A DNA stretch of 33,256 nucleotides from Limosilactobacillus antri DSM 16041 (GTDB lineage Bacteria > Bacillota > Bacilli > Lactobacillales > Lactobacillaceae), in assembly GCF_000160835.1 (NCBI RefSeq), contig NZ_GG700732.1, positions 280,971 through 314,226 of the forward strand, written 5' to 3'. The position numbers and the translations under genes were made by a program. The notes beneath the pieces were generated by a model that worked only from the letters and a program-made list of their open reading frames with translations, searched no databases and was not told the origin of the DNA. Within the stretch, counting starts at the first letter, position 1. Each line of letters begins with the position of its first letter. Positions 32,857 through 33,256 of this stretch are shown here, in pieces.

Positions 32857-33256
32857 TTAAGCTTCACGCTTCTTAGTAGCTAAGCCAAGACCAAGCATTG
32901 CGGAAACAGCACCCAGGGCCATAATTCCCATGCTGTCTTCGCTGCTGGTTTGTGGCAGGGAGTTCTGCTTAGCAGCGCTGTTCAGCTGTGCCCGGTATTG
33001 AGCACGAGTCATGGTTACTTTGTCATACCCATTAGAAGTATTTTGCTTCTCAGAAATTGCTGAAGCATGATCATTATTGAACTGTTGAACCTCGTGATTG
33101 CCAGTAGATTGATTATTGTCTCCAGTTTGACCACCAGTAGGTTGGTTTGCTTCGTTCTGGTTATCGGTATTAGCAGCTTTAATAGCGGCTAACTTAGCAT
33201 CAGCATCTTCAGCGGCTTTATGTGCTTTAATAGCAGCGTTGTCTCGGTCATTAAAA
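32857..33256 (-). CDS. Cell-wall anchored surface protein, C-terminal part only (LPQTS signal)
   Basis: The minus-strand frame stays open from the window edge to a TAA at 32857-32859, about 133 residues. It begins in an Ala/Lys/Asp-rich, probably helical region (AAIKAHKAAEDADAKLAAIK). A Gln/Asn/Gly/Thr-rich linker follows, then LPQTSSEDS, a hydrophobic helix (MGIMALGAVSAMLGLGLA) and TKKREA. That is a sortase sorting signal in which the usual Gly of LPxTG is Ser. The 5' end is outside the window, so the functional domain is unknown. It is the upstream neighbour of the MUB adhesin in a surface-protein cluster. Confidence 0.85.
   Translation of the reverse strand, partial: FNDRDNAAIKAHKAAEDADAKLAAIKAANTDNQNEANQPTGGQTGDNNQSTGNHEVQQFNNDHASAISEKQNTSNGYDKVTMTRAQYRAQLNSAAKQNSLPQTSSEDSMGIMALGAVSAMLGLGLATKKREA

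Noticed and set aside
1..33256. CRISPR array, prophage, complete IS, tRNA or rRNA genes
   Set aside because: No short regularly spaced repeats, no phage structural or integrase genes, no transposase frames and no RNA gene signatures were seen.

Overview
The window looks like chromosome from a fairly GC-rich, heterofermentative lactobacillus, most likely Limosilactobacillus (fermentum, oris, antri or pontis type). This is an inference from four things: roughly 50% GC by eye, MUB-type mucus-binding repeats, LPQTG cell-wall anchors with a KxYKxGKxW-type signal peptide, and frequent TTG starts. No rRNA, tRNA, CRISPR array or complete insertion sequence was seen.

Layout. 30-1388(-) is a CNNM/CBS/CorC membrane protein. 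1522-4082(+) holds an AarF/UbiB-like kinase and a YdcF-like DUF218 membrane protein. 4136-4528(-) is a VOC-family protein and 4628-7153(+) a short UvrA paralogue. 7394-11680(-) is one tightly packed operon: an OpuC-type osmoprotectant ABC importer (binding protein, permease, ATPase, permease) followed by an Rrf2 regulator and an NmrA-like oxidoreductase. Then come exonuclease III (+), a DUF2075 ATPase with a TVP38/VTT membrane protein (-), a DXS-like thiamine-diphosphate enzyme (+), and a small LPQTG surface protein (+). Two APC transporters follow (+), then a secreted DRGH-type nuclease.

22342-24508 is an AT-rich type II restriction-modification pair inserted at the 3' end of the nuclease gene. 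A second, diverged copy of the last 75 bp of that gene lies on its far side, so this is a gene-end genomic island. 24936-28585 is a TetR regulator divergent from an Old-Yellow-Enzyme-type flavin/Fe-S reductase and an SDR. 28824-32724(-) is a large MUB adhesin with four exact 477-bp repeat units, split by a frameshift at an A7 tract. The window ends inside another cell-wall protein with an LPQTS signal.

The most interesting feature is the leader of the amino acid permease at 18243. It has a promoter (TTGCCA-17-TATTCT), a 20-residue leader peptide ending in a Thr/Ile-rich run (IEITSTTITSY, recalling E. coli thrL), and three mutually exclusive RNA pairings. These are 1:2 over the Thr codons, 2:3 as an antiterminator, and 3:4 as a long terminator stem followed by T7. 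This is the architecture of ribosome-mediated transcription attenuation, and it predicts that permease expression rises when charged threonyl-tRNA (or isoleucyl-tRNA) is scarce. Other points worth a second look are the substituted active-site residues of the DXS-like enzyme, a hairpin that could hide the RBS of the small LPQTG protein, and the TetR operator half-sites at the reductase operon.
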